Part shown: one piece after another, positions 1 through 12,455 of the stretch
Layout: the number at the start of each line of letters is the position of its first letter
Numbering within the stretch: the first letter of the stretch is position 1
The notes under the pieces: generated by a model
Told to the model about the DNA's origin: nothing
Database searches by the model: none
The model's input: the letters and a program-made list of their open reading frames with translations, nothing else
Position numbers and translations under genes: made by a program
NCBI GenBank assembly: GCA_002914845.1
Contig: JXTC01000035.1
Span: 398,977-462,976, forward strand
Reading direction: 5' to 3'
DNA length: 64,000 bases
Source: Trema orientale
Lineage: Eukaryota > Streptophyta > Magnoliopsida > Rosales > Cannabaceae

Positions 1-1900
1 TTTTAGGTGACTGTTCATTCGAGTTAGTTGTCTCGTGGCTAGACAAGTCGATTGGCTTACGCTTGTGGCCCTACTCTTCTCCTTCGGTTGGTCCATATAC
101 TTTGTCTTATTCTTTCTTCATGTCTAACTGTTTCGCCAAGTTTGTTGTACCTGCTAAGTGAGTGTATAAAGGTGTCTTTACTACTATTTAAAGATTTGGT
201 GTATAAATGGGATACCATGGTTCCTAAGGAGCATATTTTTAAAATTTTAAGTACTTGGAATTATGACTCTCTGTAAAATAATTTTTGGACATTCGGATTT
301 GAGATTTGCGAAATTCATTTATTCAATATTAAAATTTTATTAAATCAAATTTTTAAACGACTTAACTATATTTTATTGAACCTTAATTAGCATTTTTTCA
401 TTGATAAACTAAACTAAACTAAAGAGGACCTTTTTTTATACTAAATTTCTAATGATTTGATGATTAGAATGTAAAATCCAAGTACTTGGTCTCCTCCAAA
501 TTTTGTAAGTTCTTTATTCATCTTTATTTACACTCAAAATTATTAAAACTCACGGTTTCGGATTCTTGGTCATGACAAATCTAAACTAAATTAAAGCAAA
601 TCATTTGATTTTTTCGTGAGAGTTAGTTGGTTTAGAAAGGAATCTTTTTTTTTTTTTTGTTAGTTTGGTCATCTATTTTGGCTTGCGAAGGCGATATTTT
701 TTTTTTTTTGAAAAGGGACAAAACCAACAAAAATAATAACATATATGTGTAATTTTTTTCTATATTTTTATAGGTCTCAATAACTCAGTTTCCTTCTAAA
801 GCTACAAAATGGATAACCAATATGTTATTGGTCTTATAATTTGGTTTATGTATGTCTCATTTACTTATACTAGTGTTGAAGTCCCGATCTAACTTCAAGC
901 AATCCCATTAATATTATAAAACAAGAATAAAGAATTAAAAAGTCGAAGTATAAAATAAGATTTTAAGTTACTTAAAAGGATTAAAAATAGGTACACAACA
1001 GTCTCGTTTAACAATAAACAATAGTTAATTTCTGTTTATGAAAGCTAATAAATTTAATATTGTGAGATTGCTTTTAGATTTTGAAAGCAATTGTGAAAAA
1101 TATGAAAAAGAGATATTTTTAGTAAATTATGTTTCTCGTCATGAATCACCATTAGATTTTAAATTGTATATGTAAATGATTGTAGAATTTGAGAAATGAC
1201 ATGAGAGTTGTTTCTACAAAGTTAATTTTGGTTTCTGTATACCAAATTCTTAAAATATTATTTTATAGTACACATAATTTACACTTTATCAAACACTTAA
1301 ATATTATTTTTAAACAACAATTAAGTATACTTAATGCCTCTTCTGTCACATTATTTATACTTACACTGCACTACAGCACAATAACACCAAATTAGCCCAT
1401 AGTTGATGAAATAGGTATATTTCAATTTTCTTATTTTATTGCACAAGAAAAGCAGCAGCAAAAGAAATTAATGGTGGTTGATTGCTCAACTAATTAACTT
1501 CTACATGAATTTTTAAACTTTTTTAAAATTAGAAGGCGTATTTCTCACCAACACAAATAAAAAAATAAAATTTTTTTTCCTCATTGCCAATAAATAAATT
1601 TGTTTTATTTCATTAGAAAAAAGAATTTTTTTTTAAAAAAAGAAAAAAGAAAAAAAAGTGTAGTTTAATATAGGTCTCCACCATTCTCCAGGGAACCAAA
1701 ACCAAGACGAGCATTAAAGGCGAGTCGATAGGTCAACGTGGCAGGGACTGAGTGGACAGGAAAAAGCTATTGTGAAGAAGTCGGAAGGAGAAGATAATTG
1801 AGAGAAAGCAGATGCATGATGACTGATGAGTGACACGTTGCTAGCGCTCTTGTGTGCCAAAGCCACAACAAAAATGAGCCATCCCATGTCCTCCTCCCAT
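1..1900. other. AT-rich spacer and upstream region of the PP2C gene
   Basis: No gene recognised. The first ~250 bases are less AT-rich than what follows and hold a 74-codon open frame with no family signature; they could be the tail of a gene or repeat beyond the left edge. The rest is AT-rich with long A and T runs. The last ~200 bases before the PP2C leader become more GC-rich and contain a W-box-like GGTCAA near 1730 and an ACGT-core element near 1830, as expected of a plant promoter. A TATA-like ATATAA lies near 1970. These sites are weak motif matches only. Confidence 0.4.
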
Positions 1901-2091
1901 CCATTCCATTCTCTCTCCGCCCTTATTATTAGGGTTTCAGATTCTCTCAGTTTCTAGATAGAAAAATTATATAACACCTTTTTCATAGATACACTTCTAT
2001 ATGTACATAAATTCATCTATCTATATGTATATGTATATGCGAAGCTGATTCGAAGGACTTTTATACTCTCAGATTCGAATCCTTCACTTTC

Positions 2092-2093
2092 AT

Positions 2094-2143
<50 letters not shown>

Positions 2144-2223
2144 TCGAATCACTCGGTATATTCCATCTTGTCCATCTCATTCTCATTTTTTGGAGCTCAA
2201 ACTCGAACTCTCTCAGAGACTAA
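2092..2223 (+). other. Upstream ORF encoding an Asn-Gln repeat in the PP2C leader
   Basis: An ATG at 2092 opens a frame reading Met, then six Asn-Gln pairs, Ser-Gln, Asn-Gln, and a short tail. Read straight through, it stops at 2221-2223. If the good donor at 2155/2156 is used and joined to the acceptor ending at 2260, it stops a few codons into the next leader exon. Either way it is not in frame with the phosphatase start at 2874. It lies just downstream of a plausible TATA box near 1970, so it is probably in the 5' leader of the PP2C mRNA and could dampen translation of the main frame. The translation is seen directly; leader membership and function are inference. Confidence 0.4.
2095..2142. 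repeat. Hexanucleotide microsatellite (AACCAG)8
   Basis: Eight consecutive 6-bp units, seven exact AACCAG and one AGCCAG as the seventh. Because the unit length is a multiple of three, changes in copy number keep the surrounding short upstream frame open and alter only the Asn-Gln count. Confidence 0.95.
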
Positions 2224-2873
2224 ATCTGTAATAATGCCAATCTTCTCTTTTCATTTTCAGCTTCTGATCCATTTTTAATTACATAATCATTGATCGTAGC
2301 TTTATCATATCTAACTGGTTAGTTTTTTTTTTTTTCCTCCCCTACTACTGTTTGTTTGGCGAGTAAGCTCAGGATTTTCCTGGAAAGTTAACTAGGAAAA
2401 ATTGGATTTTTTTTTTTTCTCTGGTTGTCAAGTAAAGTCAGGATCAATGTATAATCGGTACTTCAAAATGTTCAATCTAATGGAAATAAGATTCAAATTA
2501 TGTTTTTTGTCTTTCTTTTGAGTGATTTATTGACTTTGATGACCATACCAGGAGATCCGAGCCTTATTTGTTGTTTCTACTAGTTAAAAGTACTGTATAA
2601 TGATATCTATAGACTATGTATACATGTATATACATATGTATTGTGATATTGGGAGTTGTATGATTCCAATCTTGTTTTTCGTGGCATAGTTGGCTTTGAA
2701 ATTGAGATATTGACATTAGAATCTTTGTACGTCGCACGTTAATGTTGTCACTCAATGAAAACAATGATTATCAATTTAAGGACATTTTGGCATGTATTAG
2801 TAATATTTACGTGGTTGTTGGGCAGTTTTTTTTACGAAAGATCTGGCTTTGGCGGCCAGGTTGGTCCACTTAG

Positions 2874-5800
2874 ATGTTTTGCAAAAGTTGTTTGAGGAAT
2901 GTGATTGTTCAAGCTGGGCATCTGGAAGCATTTACGCAAAAAGGGGTGAAATTGAGCAATACTGGGAAGAATTCGCATGCTGGTCTCAGCTTAACTTCTT
3001 GGTGGAATCGGCAATTTAGAAACAGTTTAAGGATGATGGTTGATACAGGCGCAACAGCGAAACAAGGGCCTAGAGTTGATTTGCCAATAGGGAAAGATGA
3101 AGAAGGTGGATATGGATTTTCTTGCGGAGGATGTAAAAGGTTAAAATGGCTTCTACATTCTTTGTGAATACATTGATTGTTTCAAGTGTAACTCAGAAGA
3201 ATATGTTATACATTTGTGGAGTACAATAATTGAGAAGTATGTCAATGTTTCCCTTAATCTTGGGTTTATAGGGACGAGTTTATGCACTCCTTACTTTTTT
3301 CATTTCTTTAGTCTTGACATCTTGTTGTTTTGCTTGCCCAAATCTTGGATTAGATTGTCCCATGAAATTAAAATATTATCTTATGTTTGTCTTCCACCTC
3401 TGTTGAGTTGAAGACTCATTTCAGCATGGACTAAACTTATTTTCTTTTATTGTTGACAGTGAAGATGGAAAATTGAAATGGGGATACTCAAGTTTCATAG
3501 GAAAGAGAGGCACCATGGAGGATTTCTATGATATTAAAACAGCAAAGATTGATGGCCAACCAGTCTACCTGTTTGGAATATTTGATGGTTAAAAATTTTC
3601 TTTCTCATCATCTGTTATTATTGCAAAACAAATTTATGCTTACTTTTTATAGAGTTAAATGACATGCGAGAAGTTTATGAAATGGTATCCTAAGCAGAGT
3701 GAAAAAATGCTATGTACACTGGTTTTGATATGCATGGAATCGTGAAATAATCGGTTTTTGTTGCCAAGGAGACTTTCACATATGGCAATCAAGGTCTGCA
3801 AGCTGCATGTTGAGATGTGTGGGATGACTTTAGAATTTGACGATAGCTGCATTCATGTACTTGCTCATCCCTTATGAACTTCATCTGTAAAGGTCATTCA
3901 AATTTGTTTCCAGTACAATTTGTGAGCTACATCTTAGTGTGAAATATAGTTGTAGCTAAAGCACGTTATTGAATTCATTTACCAAGGTGGATGATATTGG
4001 TTGCACACTTCTTAAGTTCTGATCCAATATTTTTGAATCCATTCATAGGTTAAGTTCTGATCCAATAGGACCAATATTTCGGAATCCATTCATAGGATAA
4101 GTTATTACTGACATTTTCCTTATGGATACTAAGTACTACTTTCCTCCTAAAGCTGATTTACTTTTGTGTGGAGTGGTCTAATTGTTATGACGTTTTCTTG
4201 CAGGGCATGGTGGGTCTCGTGCTGCTGAATATTTAAAAGAGCGTCTCTTCGAGAATCTCATGAAGCATCCGCAATTTATGACAGATACCAAATTGGCTAT
4301 TAGTATGTCTGATTTCTCTGATGCCCTTGATTCTTCACCAAATAAAAAGTGTGAACTAGCGATTTTATGTGATCGTAGCACATCCTTTATTCGGATGCAG
4401 GATTCTGTGTGACTGAAATGTTTAATCTTATATCTGTTTACTGGCTGAACCACGTAGAATGACATTTTTAATTTTATCTTTAATGCTCCCAAGGTGTGGG
4501 ATCCTCCATGAGGCTCGTTTACTCTGCAACATGGGTGTCCATTGTTCTATCTTATAACTTGATTAAATTTGCAGGTGAATCATATAAGCAGACTGATACC
4601 GATTTTTTGGATTCCGAAAGAGATACTTTCCGGGATGATGGTTCTACTGCTTCAACTGCAGTCTTAGTTGGTAACCATCTATATGTTGCCAACGTTGGAG
4701 ATTCACGTACAATTATATCAAAGGACGGACTAGGTACGAGATATAACATTTTGAAGCTTGTGGAATTTATTTATACTCAACACATTGAATAAGCATATAG
4801 AATAGAACTTTACTTCCTATTATTGTGAAGTTAAAACGGAGAAATATGGATTGGAGATAACTTGCTTTTCCTTTTGGACAGCTATTCCTCTATCTGAGGA
4901 TCATAAACCAAATCGAAGTGATGAGAGGAAGAGAATCGAAAGTGCGGGGGGTGTGGTGATGTGGGCAGGTATGTAGTATTTTTTTTCAAAAGCTAATAAA
5001 CTACATTTCTCTATGTAGGCATCATTGAGTGTTAAGATGCTTGTAACAATTTCCCTTGTTTGAAACTGGAAAAAGTGTTTGAACTCCCTCAATTGGGTTT
5101 CTTGTTTTGTTCTGAGGCAAGAATATCATGGTCCAAAAAATGGCTTTTGTATTTAGTTCTCTTGTGCCCTACAAATTTTCAACTCGATTACTGTTATGAG
5201 AGTTTGGCCATTTCTTTGAACTGTTTCATTATTCACGATTGCTGGTGAAAGGTGGTAGTTGATTTAGAATTTTCAGATATGCTTTTGTTCATTCTCTTAC
5301 GATTTGTACCCGTTATTATTAGTTTGTGAAATATGACTTTGAATAGCTAACTCAACTTGGACGTGCCTTGGCCAATCCCCACACCTATGTTTCACTTATT
5401 CCTTATGATGTGCTAAGTGGGCATGCTACTTGGTTTAGGCGAGCCTAAGGGTACAGAAGTCTGACATTAGGATGAAGCAAAACTTAAAATTTCAATGAAT
5501 CTGAATTTGGGTGTTTTCTGGTAATGCTTCCAGGTACTTGGAGAGTAGGAGGTGTGCTAGCCATGTCTCGGGCTTTTGGCAACCGCATGCTGAAGCAATT
5601 TGTTGTGGCAGAACCAGAGATCCAGGTTATTGTTGAAATAAATACTAGTTTTCCTGTTGGAATGATTGCTTCTCTTGGTCAATTATTTCAAATGACTTAA
5701 AACTTCCATTGTTTTTCCTAGGCTCCTAGCTTTGAATAATAGAAATATGCAAAAAACTTTTCATATGACTGGAAAGTATCTTTTGGTACTCTTGTTTTAT

Positions 5801-6725
5801 TGGTTTTCCATGGGAAATCCTTTTAAGCTGCTTCAAATAACACAAGGAGTCTTGTTCTTAATGTTGTATTCTGAATCAAATATGCTGATCTGTTCATTGG
5901 AATTAAAAGCCAAGGGTCTCTCTCTTTGCTCTTTAAGTTTCTTAACTTGTATCAATATGTGAATAACATATGTTTAATCGACTGTTATCAGTAGAGGTTC
6001 ACATTATGAGAGCTTTCAAATATATAGGGAAAACCAACTAGATCAATTTGTATGATTGCTCGTTCTAAATAATCTTGCCGTGCAATGCAAGTTAGTGAAT
6101 GTTCATTTTACTCTTTTAGGATTTAGAGATAGATGAAGAATTTGAATTGCTTGTGCTCGCAAGTGATGGGCTGTGGGATGTGGTACCGAATGAGGTAAGG
6201 CTTCTCCTCTCCCTATTCTCTTCCTCTGTGTCACATGTACATGATGGGCATGCACGCACGTACATGGACACGTGCCACTTGTTCTTAGTATAATTACTGG
6301 TGATCTTTTTCTCTTCCCTCCACCCAAAAAAGATAAAAAATAAAAAAAATTGGGAATTGAGGACTTAGACAGTGGTAAAAATCCTGAAAATTTGATCCAG
6401 TTGCAAACTCAAAATCACTTTGCATGCGAAGTGGTATCTTAGCGTTGGCTCCAGATATTGGAATTAAAACTTACAGAACACTTCTTACTGGTATCTATTT
6501 TAAGTTTTTAGTTATACCAGATCTGAATGCTTATTTGTTCATGCATCGTGTCAGGATGCTGTTTCAATTGCTCGAACGGAAGAAGAACCGGAAGCAGCAG
6601 CTCTGAAGTTAACCGAGGTTGCTTTTACTCGTGGCAGTGGAGACAATATAACGTGCATTGTGGTAAAGTTTCACCATCACAAAGCAGAAGCAGAAGCAGC
6701 TGCAGCCAGTCCCCAGAATGGTTGA
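2874..6725 (+). CDS. Protein phosphatase 2C (PP2C76-like), 358 aa
   Basis: Metal-dependent Ser/Thr phosphatase. Coding exons: 2874-3139, 3460-3587, 4204-4302, 4575-4733, 4882-4968, 5534-5625, 6120-6194 and 6555-6725, all joined by GT-AG introns with phases that agree. The start is the first ATG after an in-frame TAG at 2871. Canonical PP2C motifs appear in order: the GKRGTMED segment (~103-110), DGHGG (131-135), DDGSTA (185-190), NVGDSR (204-209), DHKP (~224-227), SRAFGN (258-263), DGLWD (~293-297) and DN at 332-333. The metal-binding aspartates are therefore present. The ~90-residue N-terminal extension is Ser/Gly- and Cys-containing and has no clear domain. A His- and Ala-rich tail closes the protein. 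It most resembles Arabidopsis PP2C76/PP2C39-type enzymes rather than the clade A ABA co-receptors. The substrate is unknown. A leader intron probably precedes the start, since CTTAG abuts the ATG, and an AATAAA lies at 6776-6781. Confidence 0.93.
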
Positions 6726-7192
6726 AAATTTCGTACTGCATGTGTAGATTGAGCAACATATCGAGTAAATGATTGAATAAATTCACACATGCAAAATGGT
6801 TGATTTGTCTCTTTAAAAGCTGGCGATTGTTTATTCTTTGGTTTTGTTTTTTAAGTTAGTGTGTGATATGTTTCCTCCTGGCACCTATCCGTCGTGTATT
6901 TTCTCCATTTGGTGACCTTATTGTAGGTATCATTTGGGGTCATTATGTTTCAATAATCTCAATTTAAAAAAAAAAAATGAAAAAAAGCACGAGGCTTCAT
7001 TATTCTCTTAACTGGTTATCGGTTAGACTGAACATCTTTTTTGCAGCTGTTATATCAGACTAGACTGGCTTTTTACTCGGGTTTGATTTAATTTCTTTCG
7101 TTAGAAACGGTGAAGATTGTTGACGTCGTCTTGTTTTCAACAAAAAAAATGATAAAAAGGGCAATAGTATATTTATAGAGAGAGAGAGAGAG

Positions 7193-7430
7193 ATGTTTGC
7201 CACGTTAAGATACACGTCTTTGTACATGGACTAGAGGGAAACCCAAAATAGAAATGGTAATATGCTCTAAAACCACTATAGATTCGAAATTTGCATGTAT
7301 CAATCAGAGAAATGTTTGCCACGTTAACATACTGTCTTTGTACGTGGACTAGAGGGAAACCCAAAATAGAAATGGTAATATGCTCTAAAACCACTAAAGA
7401 TTCAAAATTTGCATGTGTCAATCAGTGCAA
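7193..7430. repeat. Tandem duplication, 119-bp unit, two copies
   Basis: Copy 1 is 7193-7311 and copy 2 is 7312-7430. They differ by about ten substitutions and a one-base indel. Both start with ATGTTTGCCACGTTAA-type sequence and end with a CAATCAG segment. A short (GA)n run immediately precedes copy 1. The pair sits in the spacer between the convergent 3' ends of the PP2C and PF09713-domain genes. No coding potential was seen. Confidence 0.9.
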
Positions 7431-7527
7431 TCGGCAGCCATTGCCAAGGCACCTTGCCTACTGTAGAACCCGTACTTGAAACTAATCCTGGCTGACTGAA
7501 AGGCCAGCAATGAAGAGAATAAAGACC

Positions 7528-10157
7528 TTACTTTGGGCCAGGTTTTGCTTCCGGTTGGAATGCAGGGTCACGTAATTCATGAGCTGAGACAAGATAGAAT
7601 TCAATAAAAATGAAAAAAAAAAGCCATAAACAAATAAATAAAAATGAAGAAAACTGAGAGGAAAATGTGTGTTTTACCTCTGCTTTCTGGAGGTTCAAGT
7701 TCAAGTATTGTGGCTGGTGGTGGAGGGAGTAGAGCTGTAGGAGGAACAGGAACCAAAAAGGCAATGTTTAAAGTTCATGATCGCTTGCCTTCTTTTTACT
7801 TTTTATTTGTGTGCGTGTTTTAATTAGAAAGAAGTCTGTTCTATGAATAATATATATAGTTCAAACAAAGTGAAGCAAAACTTACTAACAATATCTTTAC
7901 TCATGCGTCATAATGATATAACCGTTCTTACCTAGTGCGAATAACATTTCTTCAGTACTCGGGTCATAGTAGTCAAGACACCCAAGATTTGGATCACATG
8001 ATTGTGCCCCAGATACTATGTTACTATGATTTGCTTCAGCATCAGAAATTCCCATACGAGATATTTGGTCAAGAACTGATAGGTCCACATTCTCTGGATA
8101 TGGAGGCAATTGAATTTGAGGAAATTGAGTACCACTGGCAGCTAATAATGCAACATTTGGTTGTCCAGGAACTGATGTGCGCATATTGTCTGGTGATGGA
8201 CCATTGAATCCTAAAAATGGTGCACCATTTTCGCGTCCAAGAAGTAGTGTGTCCACACTGTTTGATGATATAGTGCCAGGAAATTGAGTACCATTGAATG
8301 CTAGTTGTAATGCACCATTTGAGTTTCCAGGAGCTGATGTGTGCATAGTATTTCCCGGCCATGATGGAATGNTTTGAGTTTCCAGGAGCGGATGTGTGCA
8401 TAATATTGCCTGGCCATGATGGAATGTGAGATAATTGAGTACCATTGAATGCTAGTAATTCTCCATTGGCATTGTGTCCAAGAACTTGTCTGTCTATACT
8501 GTCTGGTGATGGAGCATGATCAGGAAATTGAGTACCATCGGCTGCTACTAATGCGCGATTTGCATGGAGTACCCGAGACTCATCAGCCATGTCACTGTTC
8601 ACCATTGAACTTCAACAAGTAGACATGAGAGAGATCAATTAAGGTAATTTGGAGATATGCCATCAAACTGAGAAATATGATAGCTAGATTGACAATATCT
8701 CAACTGTCTTCTTTTTTTCTTTTTAGTTGAAAAAGGGTAAATAAGGCATAACAACCACTACAAATAATGAAAGAAAATGGGATATTGGAGTACTTACCTT
8801 AGTATAGGATTTATTTGCAAAGCTGAAGGATCATTTCTAGGCATTATTTGCAAAGAAGGACCATTTCTAGGTACATGCTGGATTCCATCCCAGCCAGAAA
8901 TATTAGTGCCCTCGGCATTAATGTGGGGATGACCTGCAGATGATGAGATGGGATCGATTAAACTTTCGACTTATATTCTTTTCCAATCTTGTATAAAAAA
9001 CATACTATCCTAAAGTAAGTAGTGAACAAAAACCTTTTTTTCCCCCCTTGCTAGGCTACACAACTAACTGCACTTTACTAGTACTGCCTGTTTTCTCGAG
9101 ATTTTGTTTTTATTTTTTGATTTATTTTACTTTTGGTACCAAACTGGATTTTTGGAAAAGCATTAGAAGAGTTCAATATCATGAAGAAATTACCAGAAGG
9201 GGGATGCATGCATTGCATCCCACACTGGTTCATCATCAGCTCCCACTGCTTCTCTAGCAGCTTATTCAAATCCTTGATTTGTTGAATCAACAAGAGCCTT
9301 GCATAGTAGGCCCTGAAGAAATCTCTATTTTCCTCTTCCATCATCTCCCACACTACATAAAAGGACAAAAAAATAGCCATTATAACCATTAGGAACTTCA
9401 CAGTAGAGATATTTTTAGTTAGCTACTTTGATCATATATATCTTGAGGAAAAGTAAGGAAAACATAATTGGGAGGATTAAAGAGAGATGGTGTGTGCTAC
9501 CCCCGGTAGTAAGGGTGGGCTCAATCTTAGCACACTCAAGGAGCCTTTCTACCACCTGATCTTTGGTCAAATATTCTTGTATAGACCGTTCAATCAAATC
9601 CTGGACCTAGAGAGAATTCAAATAATCGTAGAAAAGATCAAAAGTTAAATTCATTATCATTTATCAGAGAACAAAACAATATATTCATACTCAAAACGCA
9701 CAGAGACCAGAAAGAATGTATCTTACCACTGAGAGATCTTTAGGTACGAGTTCCCGCTCTTCGCTGCTTGACCCCATTCCGTTTGGGATTCTTTTACCAT
9801 GGTGACGATCACCATTACATGCATGTTTTTCTCTTGAACGCTGCAAATTATGGTAATTAATTGTCCTCTTCAGTCAGTAATGTCAAGTTAATTTTTTCAA
9901 TCCCAAACAAGGTTTTTTTTATTTATTTTTTATTTTCTAATTTTTTTAATAACATTAAATGATGATTGATGATACAATAATATATTAACATGTTAATTTA
10001 GTACAACATTTATTCATGCATGTAACTTTCAGGAAAATATAACGTTCTTGATATCAATTCTCTCTCTCCAAGATAGTAAAATCTTAAAACATGGAATTAA
10101 TATGGTAATTGATACTAAAGATAAGCCAAGATTATGCAAAACCTGTGGAGTCCTCAT
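7528..10157 (-). CDS. Plant-specific PF09713/TIGR01589-domain protein, ~440 aa
   Basis: Function unknown. Coding exons in transcript order: 10157-10143, 9840-9727, 9606-9501, 9352-9194, 8933-8798, 8609-7932, 7734-7678 and 7583-7528 (stop TAA 7530-7528). The ATG at 10157 opens a five-codon exon and has an in-frame TAA three codons upstream. Residues ~44-121 match the uncharacterised plant domain A_thal_3526: VQDLIERSIQEYL, then KDQVVERLL, IEPTLTTGVW, EEENRDFFRAYYARL and a helical QQIKDLNKLLEKQ segment. The C-terminal half is Pro/Asn/Gly-rich with imperfect repeats of an NGxLLAFNGTQFP motif. The large exon carries an undetermined base at 8372, between two near-identical segments. Total coding length is 1 modulo 3 and the frame changes across that base, so the true exon is probably longer or shorter there. 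The gene is convergent with the PP2C gene. Domain identity is secure; the outermost exons are inferred. Confidence 0.82.
8372..8372. other. Undetermined base (N) inside a repetitive exon
   Basis: This is the only ambiguous base I noticed in the window. It separates two ~45-bp segments that encode nearly the same SWPGN-xMHTSAPGNS peptide in two different frames. An unresolved or collapsed tandem repeat in the assembly is more likely than a biological frameshift. Confidence 0.8.
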
Positions 10158-11481
10158 TGGACTTTAATAGTTTGATTAATCAAGATCTTTGTGCATGAAG
10201 AGCTCCTCGATCGGATTCTTGATTCAGATGGACCAAACCAATTATTGAAACTTTGTACTCAAGATACCTGCATATATTTCATATTTTTGAACGTGCAAAA
10301 TAAGAATTAAGAAACGAAAGTAGAGAATTAAAGTGAATATCTGTGACAATTAACCCATAATGCTTTATGGAAAAAAAAAAATTAAATAAATAAATAAACC
10401 CATAAGGAGAATTAAAAAGGAATTACCCTACTTTTCCGCAAGTCCCCTTAAAACCGTATTTCCTGGCAGACCAACGTAGAAAGGATATATATACTGTGAC
10501 AACCCGAAAAAAAAAAAGAAAAAAAAAAAGAAAAAAAGAAGAATTGTTTATATTTTATAAATAATATAAGGATAATTGAAAAGACTAAAAAATCCTTAGT
10601 TAATGGTATTTAATGGGATTACTTTAGTAGTTAAATAATAGACCCTTTAAAAAGTCTTAAGACTAATAATTTGCTCAGTTTATAGGTACGCTATGTAGAG
10701 AGAAAGTTATGCACGTTTAAGAAGAAGAAGATGATGAAGAGATTATTATCATGGATTATTGAGACTCACTCCTAATGTAATATACTCTTAACTAATTAAG
10801 TTTTATAGTTTAGTTTGATTTCAGGATTGAGATTAAACATTTAGGGTTATAGTTTTAAATTGCTCATAAATTATTTACGAAATATGAGGATGAATCTAAT
10901 AGAGAATGAAGCCTATTGATATTAGGATTCAACCAAGACAAATTTTAAGTGATTTGGTTGGGTAAATAGAAAGTTATGAATTTTTGAGTTTTGGGCTAAG
11001 ATATAAAAATACAGCAGTTACAACTAAATTTTCAAGGACTTTTACTAGTCTTACTGGGTTGTATTTAGTATGGTTGAAAAGCTTATCGAATAAGCTTTCT
11101 AACGGTATATAATTCATAAAAAACGGACTTATAAATAGATAGTTATAGCCAATTGAAATGAGTACTACGAATCTAGAAAAATTTGAAATTTTCGGCACTT
11201 TGGGGGAAACGTGGCTGCGGCTTGTCCGACTGTATAGGGCTGATCTATAAACCCTATAGCCACATTCTTGGTACTTTTAGGACCCCGTGACTTATAAAAT
11301 AGGTCTCCTAAGTTTGGTAATTTTTAGAGAGATGTTAGAATTGTTATGAATTGTGAGAAATTGACATTATTGAGAATTGTTATAAAATTGATTATAAAAG
11401 ATGCATGGACAGCAAGTAGTCAATATTTTTAATGTAATTAGAGTATAATTTTATTGTTGTAATACTTATATATTATGGTTG

Positions 11482-11786
11482 CCAATCCAGTAGGTATTTT
11501 TTTTTCTTACCTATGTGCAGGTATTTTTTTTTCTTACCTATGTGCATGTATTTTTTTTTTTGAATAATGCTATAGGGCACCACTGGTGCCCCATAGCATT
11601 ACTCTTTTTTTTGGCAGTTGGATCATCATCTAATAGTGATCCAATGACTTTATTAATGTGCATGAAAAGATGTGTATCATTAATGCTATTTCTCTCTCTT
11701 ACTTTTTAATATAAAAAAATGTGCAAAAAAAATTTTCATTGGCCAAATTGATACCTATTTAAAAAAAAAAAAACCTACTGGATTGG
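11482..11786. mobile_element. MITE with CCAATCCAGTAGGT terminal inverted repeats
   Basis: CCAATCCAGTAGGT at 11482 is exactly reverse-complemented by ACCTACTGGATTGG ending at 11786, with matching T-rich and A-rich subterminal runs. The interior contains a GTTGGATCATCATCTAATAGTGATCC segment and a poly-purine tail; related sequence recurs at ~57.7 kb and 58.06-58.25 kb. A short near-palindrome at ~11564-11606 (AATGCTATAGGGCACCAC and its complement) resembles the two ends of the Mutator-like MITE at 43218-43401. A short tandem repeat of a TTTTTCTTACCTATGTGCA unit lies near the left end. No clear target duplication was found, so the superfamily is open. Confidence 0.7.
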
Positions 11787-12227
11787 TGTCCATATATGAT
11801 TTGTGTAATTATAGGTGTTTGAGAGGTTATGTTGATTATTTTAGTTAAATAGGCAAAACGAACAAAGTAAGTAACCTTTGATCTTTTCTAGTAATTTTTC
11901 TCGTCCAAAAGCTAAATGTTTTCTTGTTTTATTTTTTCTAATAAAATCATGTTTACAATTATTTTCTCAAGTAAAAATATATTTTTGTATTAAGATTATT
12001 TATTGAGAGAAATCTGTTTTATTGAAATAACATAATTTTTGTAAAAAATAGTATGATTCTATATTTTATACTATGGATCAAGTATATGAAATACTATTGA
12101 ATGTAGTTACAAGAAAATTATTTTGGATTGACTGCAATGTTATAATGAGATGAAAGTAAAATTGTTTATAATTCGTTATTGTAAATAAGTGTTTTGAAAC
12201 TCTCTTCAGTAACTATACACGTAGACC

Positions 12228-12455
12228 CAATCTACAGGGGTTATATATGGACAGTACTGATTTAGCTACAGGGTTAAATATAGTATATTCATACCCGGCT
12301 ACAGGGGGTTATCTGTAATAGATTCGGACCTGCCTATAGGGGTTATTTGTAGCAGATTCAAACCCGGCAACAGGAGTTATTTGTGGAAGATTCGGACTCG
12401 GCTACACGAGTTCTTTGTGATAGATTCAGACCTAGTCACAGGGGTTAAGTGTGGC
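12228..12455 (+). repeat. Degenerate ~40-bp tandem repeats inside the solo LTR
   Basis: About five to six diverged units, each combining CTACAGGGGTTAT-like sequence with a GTAGCAGATTCGGACCC-like segment. They belong to the LTR and help to place its lineage. Confidence 0.75.

Noticed and set aside
52-276. 74-codon open frame at the left edge
   Set aside because: No family signature, low-complexity Leu/Ser content, and no supporting structure around it; could be any untranslated or repeat sequence.
2874-6725. Possibility that this PP2C is the direct partner of the PYL8-type receptor in the window
   Set aside because: ABA co-receptors are clade A PP2Cs; this protein's sequence resembles the PP2C76/39 type. 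Physical linkage alone is not evidence of interaction.
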